From NCBI RefSeq assembly GCF_024218775.1, contig NZ_CP100404.1:3100001-3164000 (forward strand): 64,000 nucleotides of DNA. Reading direction: 5' to 3'. This stretch comes from Haloarcula marina (lineage in GTDB: Archaea; Halobacteriota; Halobacteria; Halobacteriales; Haloarculaceae). The position numbers and the translations under genes were made by a program. Below the pieces are notes generated by a model that saw nothing but the letters and a program-made list of their open reading frames with translations, searched no databases and was not told where the DNA came from. Shown in pieces: positions 52,538 through 61,728 of this stretch; position 1 is the first letter of the stretch; the number at the start of each line of letters is the position of its first letter.

Positions 52538-53484
52538 CGGTCCTGGCCGTCGCCGAGCATCGGCGCGGGGAACTGCGGGAGGTGAGTCTCGAACTGCTGA
52601 CCGTGGCCCGGCAACTGGCCGACGACATCGAGGGGGAGGTCCACGCCGCCGTCGTCGGCGGCCCCGTCAAGGCGTACGCCGAGCGACTGAACCGCGAGGG
52701 CGTCGACACCGTCCACACGATAGCCGAGGGCGAGGAGTTCAACCACGACGTGTACACCCAGGCCGTCGCGCAACTGACCGAGGCCGTCGACCCGGCGGTG
52801 CTGGTCATGCCCAACAGCGTGAACGGCCTCGACTACGCCCCCGCCGTCGCCGGTCGACTCGACCGGCCACTGGTGACCGACGTGGTCGACCTCTCGTACG
52901 ACGACGAACTCACCGCGACCCGAGAGCTGTACGGGTCGAAAGTCGAGACGACCATCGACGTCCACGCCGACCGCGCGGCGGTGACGGTCCGACCCGCCGA
53001 GTGGCCCGCCGCGGAAGGAACCGGGGACGCGACGGTCGAAGCGTTCGAGGTAGACATCGACGACGCCGCGGTGCGCTCGACGGTCACCGGATTCGAGGAA
53101 GTCGGCGGCGGCGACGTGGACATCACCGACGCGGACGTTCTCGTCTCCGTCGGCCGCGGTATCGGCGAGGAGGAGAATCTCGACATCGTCTACGACCTCG
53201 CGGAGGCGCTGGGCGCGACGGTGTCGGCCTCGCGCCCGCTCATCGACAACGGGTGGCTGCCGAAAGACCGACAGGTCGGCCAGTCGGGCAAGGTCGTCAC
53301 CCCGGACGTGTACATCGCCATCGGCATCTCCGGGGCGGTCCAGCACGTCGCCGGGATGAAAGGGAGCGACATCATCGTCGCCATCAACGACGACCCCAAC
53401 GCCCCCATCTTCGACATCGCCGACTACGGCATCGTCGACGACCTGTTCGAAGTCGTTCCGGCGCTCACCGAACAGTTCGAGTGA
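52534..53484 (+). CDS. etfA: Electron transfer flavoprotein alpha subunit
   Basis: Protein of 316 aa beginning at a GTG that overlaps the etfB stop (GTGA). The C-terminal FAD domain is clear: VSVGRGIGEEENLDIVYDLA, SRPLIDNGWLPKDRQVGQSG, YIAIGISGAVQHVAGMKGSD and INDDPNAPIFDIADYGIVDD. Works with etfB as the heterodimer. No ETF-quinone oxidoreductase gene is adjacent. Confidence 0.95.
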   Translation: MTVLAVAEHRRGELREVSLELLTVARQLADDIEGEVHAAVVGGPVKAYAERLNREGVDTVHTIAEGEEFNHDVYTQAVAQLTEAVDPAVLVMPNSVNGLDYAPAVAGRLDRPLVTDVVDLSYDDELTATRELYGSKVETTIDVHADRAAVTVRPAEWPAAEGTGDATVEAFEVDIDDAAVRSTVTGFEEVGGGDVDITDADVLVSVGRGIGEEENLDIVYDLAEALGATVSASRPLIDNGWLPKDRQVGQSGKVVTPDVYIAIGISGAVQHVAGMKGSDIIVAINDDPNAPIFDIADYGIVDDLFEVVPALTEQFE

Positions 53485-53988
53485 CGCCGCCGGGCCGCCC
53501 TCGCCGAGCGAAGCGTGCGAAACACCAATTCTTCATTACCGCCACCCCACCGACAGTACAGTTTCTGTAAGGGGGCGAATCGCGTCGTTTTCGTCCGTCT
53601 GGTGCCGTCGTACGCCCTCACAGTTACTGCAGCAAGGTCAGATTCGTCGCGTTCCCGGCCGAACACGAATGGTACCACCTTTTCTTTACTATTGGTCGCC
53701 CACCGTTAGTATTAATACTAATAGACCAGTATAGACTGACGCGACCACTGAGATACGTGCGCTCGCACCGTGATGTGCGGGACGGCGTCGTCTCCGTTCA
53801 CTCCCGACGGACGACACGCCGGGTTCGTCGAGCCCAGCGACCCGGCGGCGGCGCGACATGGCGCGCCTTCCGAGCCAGTCCCATCCCTCACCGTCCCGCT
53901 TTCTACCGTGGCTCCGACCCGAGAGCGTCGTCCTTCGATGCATCGCGGGTCGTCAGGTACTTTTCCGGGTGGTCCTAAGCCGACGGTG
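53485..53988. promoter_or_regulatory. 504-bp intergenic region with a 16-bp palindrome and long leader for the prenyl synthase gene
   Basis: 53706-53721 is a perfect palindrome TTAGTATTAATACTAA in an AT-rich patch (53690-53735) inside high-GC sequence, a probable promoter/operator. From there about 250 bp lead to the next start codon; this stretch stays open in frame with the prenyl synthase (from 53770) but is not like its family N-terminus, so I treat it as leader. No other gene seen. Confidence 0.55.
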
Positions 53989-54831
53989 ATGGAGTATCTG
54001 GAGCGGCGTCGTGACCGCGTCGAGGAGCGTCTGGAGGCGGTCCTCGACGGCGTCGAACCCGACGAACTCGCCGACGAGGTCCGCCACGTCGCGCTGTCGG
54101 GGGGCAAGCGCGTGCGGCCGACGGTGACCGTGCTGGTGTGTGAGGCCCTCGGCGGGGACCCCGACGACGCCGTGGACTTCGGCGTCGGTATCGAACTGGT
54201 CCACAACGCCTCGCTGGTCATCGACGACATCATCGACGAGTCCGAACTCCGGCGCGGGACCCCGGCGGCGTGGGCAGAGTTCGGCCACGGCCCGGCCATC
54301 ATCGCCTCCGACGGCCTGCTGGGCGAGGCGTTCGCGCTCTTCTCCGCGGACGAACGCGCGATGCAGACCGTCGCCGAGGCGATGGTCGAACTCGGCGAGG
54401 GTGAGGCCACCGAACTGGTCGCCCAACCCGGCAACGAACGGGAGTACATGGAACTGGCGCGCCGGAAGACCGGCGCGCTGTTCCGGGCGGCCGCCGAGTT
54501 GGGCGCTATTGCCGCCGACGCGGACGCCTACACCGTCGAAGCGATGGGCGAGTACGCCGAGCGCGTCGGCGTCGCCTTCCAGATGCGCGACGACGTGTTA
54601 GACGCCACCGCCGACGCCGAGACGCTGGGGAAACCGACGGGCCACGACGCCGAGATGGAACGCCCCTCGCTGGTCGAGGTGACCGACCTCACCCCCGAAG
54701 AGGCCAACGCCCGTGCCCGCGCGGAGTCCGACGCCGCGCTCGAAGCGCTCTCGACGGTCGACGCCCCCGACTCGCAGTCCATCGAGTACCTGCGAGACTT
54801 GGCGGAGTTCGTCGTCGTCCGCGAACGCTGA
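53989..54831 (+). CDS. Polyprenyl diphosphate synthase (short-chain isoprenyl synthase)
   Basis: Protein of 280 aa, trans-isoprenyl synthase making geranylgeranyl or farnesyl diphosphate for archaeal lipids. First Asp-rich motif DDIIDESELRRG; second DDVLDATADAETLGKPTGHD. HVALSGGKRVRPTVTVLVCE is the substrate-binding basic motif. It is shorter than typical idsA (about 340 aa), so it may be a paralogue. Start ATG 53989 (MEYLERRRDRVEERL). Confidence 0.9.
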   Translation: MEYLERRRDRVEERLEAVLDGVEPDELADEVRHVALSGGKRVRPTVTVLVCEALGGDPDDAVDFGVGIELVHNASLVIDDIIDESELRRGTPAAWAEFGHGPAIIASDGLLGEAFALFSADERAMQTVAEAMVELGEGEATELVAQPGNEREYMELARRKTGALFRAAAELGAIAADADAYTVEAMGEYAERVGVAFQMRDDVLDATADAETLGKPTGHDAEMERPSLVEVTDLTPEEANARARAESDAALEALSTVDAPDSQSIEYLRDLAEFVVVRER

Positions 54832-54888
54832 GCGGCCACCGCTTCCCGAACGGTAGCCCTTTTGTCCGCTCTCGACGAACCGCCGTCA

Positions 54889-55452
54889 ATGACAGTTATC
54901 GGTATCGTCGGGTTACCCGGCAGCGGCAAGAGCGAGGCGGCCAACGTCGCCGCCGACATGGGGGTGCCGGTGGTGACGATGGGCGACGTCATCCGGCAGG
55001 AGTGTCGCGACCGGGGCCTCGACCCCGCGAGACACCACGGCGAGGTGGCGAAGGCCCTCCGCGAGGAGAACGGCCCCGCCGCGATTGCCGAGCACTCGCT
55101 TCCCGTCATCGAGCGCGAACGCGAAGACGGCGAGACGGTGCTGGTCGACGGCATCCGCTCGGACGTGGAAGTCGACGCCTTCCGCGACGCCTTCGGCGAG
55201 TCGTTCGTCCTCGTGAAAGTCGACGCGCCGTTCGACCTGCGGGCGAAGCGACTGGACCTGCGCGGCCGGGACGCCGGCGGCGAGGACGGCGGCGAGTCAC
55301 TCGAGGACCGCGACGAGCGAGAACTCGGGTTCGGGATGGGCGAGGCGATGGCGATGGCCGACCTGACCATCGACAACACCCAGTCGCTGGCGGCGTTCCA
55401 GCGGAAAGTGCGCACGCTGATTCGGGACGGACCGGAGGCGGTCGACGCGTGA
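54889..55452 (+). CDS. UPF0200 nucleoside/dephospho-CoA kinase-like ATPase
   Basis: Protein of 187 aa. Walker A is GIVGLPGSGKSEAANVAADM; VVTMGDVIRQECRDRGLDPA is the lid-like region of the UPF0200 family, whose members resemble adenylate and dephospho-CoA kinases. The true substrate is uncertain. The next gene starts inside its stop (GTGA overlap). Confidence 0.86.
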   Translation: MTVIGIVGLPGSGKSEAANVAADMGVPVVTMGDVIRQECRDRGLDPARHHGEVAKALREENGPAAIAEHSLPVIEREREDGETVLVDGIRSDVEVDAFRDAFGESFVLVKVDAPFDLRAKRLDLRGRDAGGEDGGESLEDRDERELGFGMGEAMAMADLTIDNTQSLAAFQRKVRTLIRDGPEAVDA

Positions 55453-55865
55453 GCGCCGTCTACAGCGTCGACGTGACCATCACCGCGCCGGTCAACGACA
55501 CCGAGGTCACCGACCGCGTGGCCGACGCCGTCCGAAATCTGTTCCCGGAGGCCGACCCCACTCACCGCGAGGGCGAACTCGTCGCCGAGGTCCACACGAT
55601 GGAGGGGTTCTCGCAGGCACTCCACGCCGCCGAGATTCTGGACACCGCCCGCTCGGTCTTCTTCGACTCGCTTTCGGGCGACACCTTCGCGTTCGACCTG
55701 AAGAAGCAGGCGGCCTTCGAGGGGCGCGTGAACTTCGCCGTCGGCGACCCGTCGGAACTGGGCGACATCCACGTCGAGGTCATGGTCCGCGACCCCGACG
55801 CCGAGAGCTACATCGACTACGTCGCGCCGCCGACCGAGGACGGCAAACCCCTCGACCCGGAATGA
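55449..55865 (+). CDS. UPF0201 RNA-binding protein
   Basis: Protein of 138 aa starting at a GTG (SAVYSVDVTITAPVNDTEVT). The UPF0201 signature DTFAFDLKKQAAFEGRVNFA is intact. Family members have an RNA-binding-like (L5-type) fold. Overlaps the kinase by 4 bp and the HAD gene by 4 bp, so the three are one operon. Confidence 0.9.
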   Translation: MSAVYSVDVTITAPVNDTEVTDRVADAVRNLFPEADPTHREGELVAEVHTMEGFSQALHAAEILDTARSVFFDSLSGDTFAFDLKKQAAFEGRVNFAVGDPSELGDIHVEVMVRDPDAESYIDYVAPPTEDGKPLDPE

Positions 55866-56485
55866 CGACCGCGCTGTGTTTCGACCTCGACGGGACGCTG
55901 GTCCACCGTACCGAACCCTACGACGCGGTGACCCGCGCCGCCCTCGCCGACCACGGTATCGACGCCGACGACGCCCTCGTTTCGACCGCCCAAGAGACGT
56001 TCTGGCGTGCGCACGAGGCGATGGACCCCGACCCGTTCGGGCAGTCGATGCAAGTGGTCCTCGACGAGACGGGCGCGGACGGCGACCCCGAGGCGATGGT
56101 CGAGACGCTCCGCGAGCGAGCGTACGCGACGACCGAAGTCCCCGACGCGGCCCGCGACAGCCTCGCCGGACTGGCCGAGGACGACGCCCTCGCCGTGATT
56201 ACCAACGGGATGCGCGAGTGGCAACTCGGCAAACTCGACTACCACGGCCTGACCGACCGCTTCGACACCGTGGTCGCGTCCTACGAAGCGGGCGCGCACA
56301 AACCCGATGCCGCCCCGTTCGACCTCCTCAGAGAGCGCCTGCCCGCCGACGAGTACGTGATGGTCGGCGACGACTACGAGGCAGACGTCGAGGGCGCACG
56401 GGCGGCGGGGTTCGTCCCCATCCACTACGAGGGACCGGACGGCGACGGACCCGACCTCTGGGCCACCATCGGCGCCCTGCTGTAG
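55862..56485 (+). CDS. HAD-superfamily hydrolase
   Basis: Protein of 207 aa. The nucleophile loop is CFDLDGTLVHR at residues 6-16, VITNGMREWQ gives motif II and HKPDAAPFDLLRERL with VMVGDDYEADVEGARAAGF gives motifs III and IV. Likely a phosphatase for a small molecule; substrate unknown. Confidence 0.88.
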   Translation: MTTALCFDLDGTLVHRTEPYDAVTRAALADHGIDADDALVSTAQETFWRAHEAMDPDPFGQSMQVVLDETGADGDPEAMVETLRERAYATTEVPDAARDSLAGLAEDDALAVITNGMREWQLGKLDYHGLTDRFDTVVASYEAGAHKPDAAPFDLLRERLPADEYVMVGDDYEADVEGARAAGFVPIHYEGPDGDGPDLWATIGALL

Positions 56486-57541
56486 TCAGAGGCCGCTGAC
56501 GAATATCGCCACCCACTCGCCGAGTTCGCGCCGGTCCGTGACGCGCACTTCCTCGACCCATTTCACCCACTGGAAGCCGCGTCGCCCCGGCGCGACAAGT
56601 CTGAGGGGGAAGCCGTGGCCGTGTGAGAGTCGCTCGCCGTCGACGTGCGTGGCGAGGATGGCGCTCCGGGCTTCGTCCACCGGGAGACTCCACCGGTAGC
56701 CGGTCACCGACCGGAACTGGACCCACGCCGCGCCCTCGTCGACCACCGCGGCATCGAGGAGGTCACCGACCGCGACGCCCTGCCACTCGTGGCCCGAGTA
56801 CCACCCGCTCGTGCAGTCGAGGATAGCGTCCTCGGCGGCGTCGGTCGGAATATCGGCGAGCGTGAAGGATTTCCGGTTGTCGACGCGGCCGGTGAGGCCG
56901 AGTCGCCACTCGCTCGCGTCGACCGGGTCGGGGTCGTCGGCCACCCAACTGGTCACCGGGAAGCGGTTGCCGTCGCCGGTCCCCTCCTCTCGGGACCCGG
57001 TGTAGCGCCGGTCGGCCCCGGCCGTCGCCAGCGCGTCGTTCAGCGGTCGCTGAAGCCGCCAGACGATGGCCCCCGTCGTGACCAGCCCGGCGTAGCGGAT
57101 GGCGTCGCGCCGTCCGTGCCGCGTCGCCGTCGCGGGGGAGTGAAAGCGATAGCGGAGGTGCCACAGCAACAGCGGCGGGACGAGCAGTCCGAGGCCGACG
57201 TGGAGGTGAAACAGCCCCCACGGTCCCAGGTCGAGCGTCCCGCCGAAAATCCACCAGACGCCGGTCACGAGCGCCGCCGTCGCGTCGAGAGCGAGGAGGA
57301 GCGAGAGCGCTCGCGGCGCGGTCATCCGGTCCGGCGTCACCCGGTGGCGGACCCGCCACAGTTTCACCGGGAGCAGACAGACGAGGACGACGCCCGCTAT
57401 CGCGTGGAGGTCGATGACCCACGCGGTGTCGGGCGTGCCGGTGAACATCGTCGCCACGCCCGTCGCTAGCAGCGCCGTGACGGCGACGAACAACCCCCAG
57501 TCGACGGCGCGCGGCGAGGGCGTGTACCGCCGGAGGTCCAT
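56486..57541 (-). CDS. Membrane molybdopterin-dependent oxidoreductase (cytochrome b-like helices fused to sulfite-oxidase-type domain)
   Basis: Protein of 351 aa. Residues about 15-175 hold four or five helices with His residues (AWVIDLHAIAGVVLVCLLPV; GLFHLHVGLGLLVPPLLLWH) like cytochrome b561-type anchors. The C-terminal half is an oxidoreductase molybdopterin-binding domain with the metal-ligand Cys in LDCTSGWYSGHEW and the conserved FPLRLVAPGRRGFQWVKWV. The fused form suggests quinol-linked turnover, direction unknown. It converges on the HAD gene with no gap. Confidence 0.85.
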   Translation of the reverse strand: MDLRRYTPSPRAVDWGLFVAVTALLATGVATMFTGTPDTAWVIDLHAIAGVVLVCLLPVKLWRVRHRVTPDRMTAPRALSLLLALDATAALVTGVWWIFGGTLDLGPWGLFHLHVGLGLLVPPLLLWHLRYRFHSPATATRHGRRDAIRYAGLVTTGAIVWRLQRPLNDALATAGADRRYTGSREEGTGDGNRFPVTSWVADDPDPVDASEWRLGLTGRVDNRKSFTLADIPTDAAEDAILDCTSGWYSGHEWQGVAVGDLLDAAVVDEGAAWVQFRSVTGYRWSLPVDEARSAILATHVDGERLSHGHGFPLRLVAPGRRGFQWVKWVEEVRVTDRRELGEWVAIFVSGL

Positions 57542-57674
57542 AGCCGAGGTTAGGGCCGGACGCGCTTATACTGCGGGCCGCGTAGGCCGAGGTTACTGCG
57601 CCGTGTCACCCTGTCGCCGGTTCACAGGGCTCTCGCACGCCTTAACCGTCTCGCCCGCCGAGTTACGGGCACGA

Positions 57675-57893
57675 ATGCAGACGCTACAGACACGACTCCT
57701 GACCGTCACCGTCGGCGCGATGCTGGCCGTTCTCGCGGGCGACCTCCTCGGGTCGACCCCCCTCGAAACCGCCGGATTCGTCGGCGCGACCCTCGCGCTC
57801 GCGGCCCTGTTCGTCGCGATGACGAGTTCGCTGTTCGCCGGACTCGCGCGGCAGCCGGACTCCCCGCTCGTCGCCGACCGACCCCGCCGATAA
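57675..57893 (+). CDS. Small membrane protein, unknown (72 aa)
   Basis: Two predicted helices: RLLTVTVGAMLAVLAGDLLG and ETAGFVGATLALAALFVAMT, then a basic C-terminus (SPLVADRPRR). The family is not known to me. ATG 57675 gives MQTLQTRLLTVT; upstream extension is antisense-like sequence. Confidence 0.6.
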   Translation: MQTLQTRLLTVTVGAMLAVLAGDLLGSTPLETAGFVGATLALAALFVAMTSSLFAGLARQPDSPLVADRPRR

Positions 57894-57916
57894 GTACCGC
57901 CCACAGAACCGAGTTT

Positions 57917-58858
57917 TCAGTACGACCGTTCGAGGACGACCCGACCGTCGGCGTCCCGGACGACGACCGTATCGCCGCCGTTGTTCCAGATAGCGCCGTC
58001 CGCGTCCCAGTACAGGCTATCGGCGGTGTCGGTCCCACTTCCCGTATAGAGAGTCACTCGCTCGCCGGGGTCGAGCGTCACGTCCCCGACGGCGTAGGTG
58101 TGGCCCGCCGCGTCGCCCACCGTCCACCCGGCGAGCGAGAGCGGGGAGTCGCCGCGGTTCTCGAAGACGACGTACTCGTCGTTCAGGTTCTCGTTGTCGT
58201 TCCCGGCGGCGTCGGCGTGTATTTCGGCGACGGCGAGGGGCGAGTCGCCGGGCGTCCGGGTCGCCGCACTGGAGTCGAGACAGGTCCAGAGGCCGCGGCG
58301 GGCCTCGCGGGCCGTCCGCTCGGCCTCGTGGAACCGGTCCAGTCGCGAGAAGTCGCTCTCGTAGACGCGGGCGTGGCCCGTCGCGACCAGTCGGTAATTG
58401 AACAGACGGTCGTCGACGACGACGTACGCGAGGCGGCGGTCGTAGCGGTCCCGCCGGTCGGCGTTCGGGTCGCCGACGACACCGACCGTCTCGCCGAGCA
58501 AGCCGTCTTTCGCGAAGTTCGAGGCGTCGCCGCCAGCGGCGCGGAGGCACTCGCGCCCCGCCTCGGTGTCGGGGACGCCCTCGAACTCGGCCGGGTCGTT
58601 CTCGGCGTGGACCTCTGGGGTGTCGACGCCGAGCAGGCGAATCGTGTCCTCGCTCCCGTTCGGGTAGGCGACGCGAATCGTGTCGCCGTCGACCACCGCG
58701 ACGACGGACGCCTCCGTGGCGGGGTCGGGAAGTGGTCCGGCGGACGGTTCGTCCGCCGTCGATTGCACCCGTTGTGGGGTCGGTTCCGCAATCGTGATTC
58801 CGCCGCATCCGGCCAGCGCGACGGCGAGAGCGACGACGAGGGCGGCGAGGACGCGCAT
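57917..58858 (-). CDS. Lipoprotein with thermonuclease-like and lamin-tail domains
   Basis: Protein of 313 aa. Signal with lipobox: MRVLAALVVALAVALAGCGG. Residues about 50-200 are a staphylococcal-nuclease domain (VVDGDTIRVAYPNGSEDTIR; LLGVDTPEVHAE; DRYDRRLAYVVVDDRLFNYR). Residues about 210-313 form a lamin-tail domain (NDEYVVFENRGDSPLSLAGW). Catalytic Asp/Arg/Glu residues of SNase appear conserved. Probably a surface nuclease that recovers nucleotides or phosphate from extracellular DNA. Confidence 0.88.
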   Translation of the reverse strand: MRVLAALVVALAVALAGCGGITIAEPTPQRVQSTADEPSAGPLPDPATEASVVAVVDGDTIRVAYPNGSEDTIRLLGVDTPEVHAENDPAEFEGVPDTEAGRECLRAAGGDASNFAKDGLLGETVGVVGDPNADRRDRYDRRLAYVVVDDRLFNYRLVATGHARVYESDFSRLDRFHEAERTAREARRGLWTCLDSSAATRTPGDSPLAVAEIHADAAGNDNENLNDEYVVFENRGDSPLSLAGWTVGDAAGHTYAVGDVTLDPGERVTLYTGSGTDTADSLYWDADGAIWNNGGDTVVVRDADGRVVLERSY

Positions 58859-58934
58859 TGACGGACCGAGACGTGCCACGACCACAAACCTGCCGGGCGG
58901 AGTTTATTGGTACTGCACCGAGACGTCACAGACG

Positions 58935-59837
58935 ATGCTCGTCCCACTGCCGGTCAAGGACATCATGCAGACCCCCGCACGGACCGTCGACCCCGAGACC
59001 ACTATCGTGGCGGCGGCGAGGCGACTCCGCGACGAGGGCATCGGGTCGCTCGTCGTCGAACGAGACGGTGAGTGCGTCGGCATCATCACCGAGAGCGACA
59101 TCGTCGCCGTCGCCGCGGCGGAGGGCGACACGGACGCGTTGACCGTCGGCGACGTGATGTCGACGGCCCTGGTCACCATCGGCCCGGATGCAGACATCGA
59201 GACGGCCGTCGAGCGCCTGCGAACCCACGGCGTGAAGAAACTCCCCGTCGTCGGCGCGGACGGCCTCGTGGGGATGGTGACGACGACGGACATCTCCAGT
59301 TACCTCCCGCACCTCTCACACCGCTCGCTGTCGGCGGCCGACCGCTCCGACCGCCCCGAACGCCGTCGGTTCACCCGCCCCGACACGCTGTACGAGAACG
59401 ACGACTGGGAGTTCGAGAGCTACGGAACCGCCGACGGTATCGACGTGGGCGACCACGTCCGGTTCACCAAAACCCTCTCGGAGCGCGACGTGGAGCAGTT
59501 CGCCGAGGTCAGCGGCGACACGAACCGCCTTCACCTCGACGACACCTTCGCGACCGGGAGTCGGTTCGGCCGCCGTATCGTCCACGGGACGCTCGTCTCC
59601 GGCCTCATCAGCGCCGCCCTCGCGCGCCTGCCGGGGCTGACCATCTACCTCTCACAGGAACTCAGCTATCGCGGTCCGGTCGACATCGGCGAACGCGTGA
59701 CCGCCCACTGCGAGGTGGTCGAGCAGTTACGCGAGAACCGCTATCGCCTCGCCACCGCCGTCGACGACAGCGACGGCGAGTGCGTCGTCGAGGGCGACGC
59801 CGTCGTCATCTCCGACCCGATTCCCGACCCGGGGTAG
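58935..59837 (+). CDS. CBS-domain pair fused to MaoC-like hydratase domain
   Basis: Protein of 300 aa. Two CBS motifs (LPVKDIMQTPARTVDPETTI; LTVGDVMSTALVTIGPDADI) occupy residues 1-125; a MaoC/R-hydratase domain (FAEVSGDTNRLHLDDTFATG; RRIVHGTLVSGLISAALARL) follows at about 170-300. The CBS pair could bind an adenylate and gate an enoyl-CoA hydratase. Start ATG 58935. Confidence 0.9.
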   Translation: MLVPLPVKDIMQTPARTVDPETTIVAAARRLRDEGIGSLVVERDGECVGIITESDIVAVAAAEGDTDALTVGDVMSTALVTIGPDADIETAVERLRTHGVKKLPVVGADGLVGMVTTTDISSYLPHLSHRSLSAADRSDRPERRRFTRPDTLYENDDWEFESYGTADGIDVGDHVRFTKTLSERDVEQFAEVSGDTNRLHLDDTFATGSRFGRRIVHGTLVSGLISAALARLPGLTIYLSQELSYRGPVDIGERVTAHCEVVEQLRENRYRLATAVDDSDGECVVEGDAVVISDPIPDPG

Positions 59838-59897
59838 TTTCACGCTACGTTCGCCCACGTCTGAATAACTAAGCCAACGCCCCCTCGACGGTCGCAC

Positions 59898-60632
59898 ATG
59901 GACGCAGTCGACCGTCCGACCTTCGAGACGAGTGCAGCACGGTCGGTGTATCAGTACGTCGAGCGACACGGTACGGCGGCGCGCCACCGCGTGCGAGCGG
60001 CCAGCGACCTCGACCCGGCGGTGTTCGACGAGGCGCTCGAACACCTGCTGTCGAAGGGGTACCTGGCGGACGACGGCGGGACCCTGTCGCTCGCGCTCGA
60101 CGTGGGCAGCGTCGAGCGCTACGCCGAGGGGCCGGTTACGTACACGATTCGCCCGGCCCAACCGGACGACTTCGAGGGACTCATCGACGCCATCCGCGCC
60201 GTCTCCGACGAGAGCACCTACGTCGTCGCCGAGAGCGTCGCCGAGCAGTTGCTCTACGAGGACGCCGTCACCCGACACAACACCGTCGAGTCGCGCGTGT
60301 TCTTCGTCGCTACCGTCGACGAGAAACTGGTCGGTTGGTGCCACCTCGACCTGCCCCAACTGGACAAACTCAGGGGGACGGCACAGTCCACCGTCGGCGT
60401 CGTCCCCGAGTATCGCGGACACGAAATCGGAAGCCGTCTGCTCGAACGCGGGACCGAGTGGGCGCGGGCCAACGGCTACCGGAAACTGTACAACAGCGTC
60501 CCGGCGGTCAACGAACGCGCGCTGGCGTTCCTCGAAAGCCACGGCTGGCACACCGAGGGCATCCGGCGGAATCACTACACGCTCGGCGACGACACCGTCG
60601 ACGAGGTGATGATGGCCCGCACGCTCGATTAG
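59898..60632 (+). CDS. GNAT acetyltransferase with N-terminal winged-helix-like domain
   Basis: Protein of 244 aa. Residues about 15-65 resemble a small winged helix (SVYQYVERHGTAARHRVRAA; EALEHLLSKGYLADDGGTLS). GNAT motif A is VGVVPEYRGHEIGSRLLERG. Substrate unknown. Its last bases overlap the convergent membrane gene by 4 bp. Confidence 0.87.
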   Translation: MDAVDRPTFETSAARSVYQYVERHGTAARHRVRAASDLDPAVFDEALEHLLSKGYLADDGGTLSLALDVGSVERYAEGPVTYTIRPAQPDDFEGLIDAIRAVSDESTYVVAESVAEQLLYEDAVTRHNTVESRVFFVATVDEKLVGWCHLDLPQLDKLRGTAQSTVGVVPEYRGHEIGSRLLERGTEWARANGYRKLYNSVPAVNERALAFLESHGWHTEGIRRNHYTLGDDTVDEVMMARTLD

Positions 60633-61708
60633 GCCAGCAGGACGACCAGCGCCACCGCGATCCAGACGATTTTCAGCGCCGTGTTCACCGCGATTACCTT
60701 CGACCCGAATTCCCGGCCCCAGATGCCGTACTGGAACGGGATGGACCGTTTGAACGTCGAGACGGCGAAGGAGACGATGCCGCCGACGAGCATCGTCGCC
60801 ACCGCGGTCCGAGCGGTGAACGTCCCGTTCTCGACGAGCGGAGCGATGACCACCGCCCCGGAGGTTGTGTCCAGCGCGAACGCCGCGACGACGGGCACCG
60901 CGGCACTCGGCAGGCCGAGAAGTCCAGTGAGGTCGCCCGCGACGCCGACGACGCTGGCCCCGCCCTGCCCGAACAGCGCCAGCAACTGCTCGCTGTAGGC
61001 GACCAACAGCGTGACGACGACGTAGATAGCCGCGAGTCGCGGCATGATGTCCCGGACCTTCGACACCGTCTCGCCGTAGGCCTCCCGGAGCGCCGCCGCG
61101 CGGGTGTCTGGCCGGTCGGTGCCTGTCACGTCGGCCGCGTCGCTCTCGGTCGCACCGCCGTCGGTCGTCGCCTCGTCCGCGTCGGCCGCGGCGGTCGCCC
61201 GGCCGTCTAACAGCACCGCGCCCGCGGCGATGCCGGTCAGCGTGATAGCGAGCGCAACCAATCCGCGCGTGGTGACGTAGAGAACGCCGACGCGCGGGCC
61301 GAGGATGGGAACGAGGATGGGGACGTAGAACGTGACGATGTGCTGGGCGAACCCGAAGAAGGTGTTTATCGTCACCGCGACGAGCGTCGCCCGGTCGTCC
61401 AAAACCCCCGATTCCCGGAAGTCCGCCAGCATCCCGTAGCCCGCCGTCGGCGAGGCAGTCGTCGTCAGGATGGCCGTCCCCGCCTCCTCCGGGAGGTTCG
61501 CCGGACCGGTGAGGTACTGCGAGACGACCGCAATCTTCTCTACCAGTCCGAACGCCACCGCGAGGTTCGCGAGAAACACCCCCAGCGAGAGGAACACCGC
61601 GATGCGGGCCACCCGCAGGACAGCCTCGGCCAACAGCGCGGTGACCGGGTGTGTCAGCAGGTCGGCGACGGCGTTCTGCACGTCCCGAACTCGGACCGAC
61701 GGCGGCAA
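60629..61708 (-). CDS. Nucleoside-recognition (Gate/SpmA-type) membrane protein
   Basis: Protein of 359 aa with about eight helices. TASPTAGYGMLADFRESGVL, TLVAVTINTFFGFAQHIVTF and ALDTTSGAVVIAPLVENGTF match the nucleoside-recognition/Gate family found in SpmA and YjiH-like proteins. A hydrophilic loop rich in Asp, Thr and Ala (ADADEATTDGGATESDAADV) separates two halves. Transport role is inference. Confidence 0.8.
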   Translation of the reverse strand: MPPSVRVRDVQNAVADLLTHPVTALLAEAVLRVARIAVFLSLGVFLANLAVAFGLVEKIAVVSQYLTGPANLPEEAGTAILTTTASPTAGYGMLADFRESGVLDDRATLVAVTINTFFGFAQHIVTFYVPILVPILGPRVGVLYVTTRGLVALAITLTGIAAGAVLLDGRATAAADADEATTDGGATESDAADVTGTDRPDTRAAALREAYGETVSKVRDIMPRLAAIYVVVTLLVAYSEQLLALFGQGGASVVGVAGDLTGLLGLPSAAVPVVAAFALDTTSGAVVIAPLVENGTFTARTAVATMLVGGIVSFAVSTFKRSIPFQYGIWGREFGSKVIAVNTALKIVWIAVALVVLLA

Positions 61709-61728
61709 AGGTCCGTCGAAATCCGGGG

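Noticed and set aside
53770..53988. N-terminal extension of the prenyl synthase frame by 73 codons
   Set aside because: The family starts at MEYLERRRDR; the extension is Pro/Arg-rich and unlike any known synthase N-terminus.
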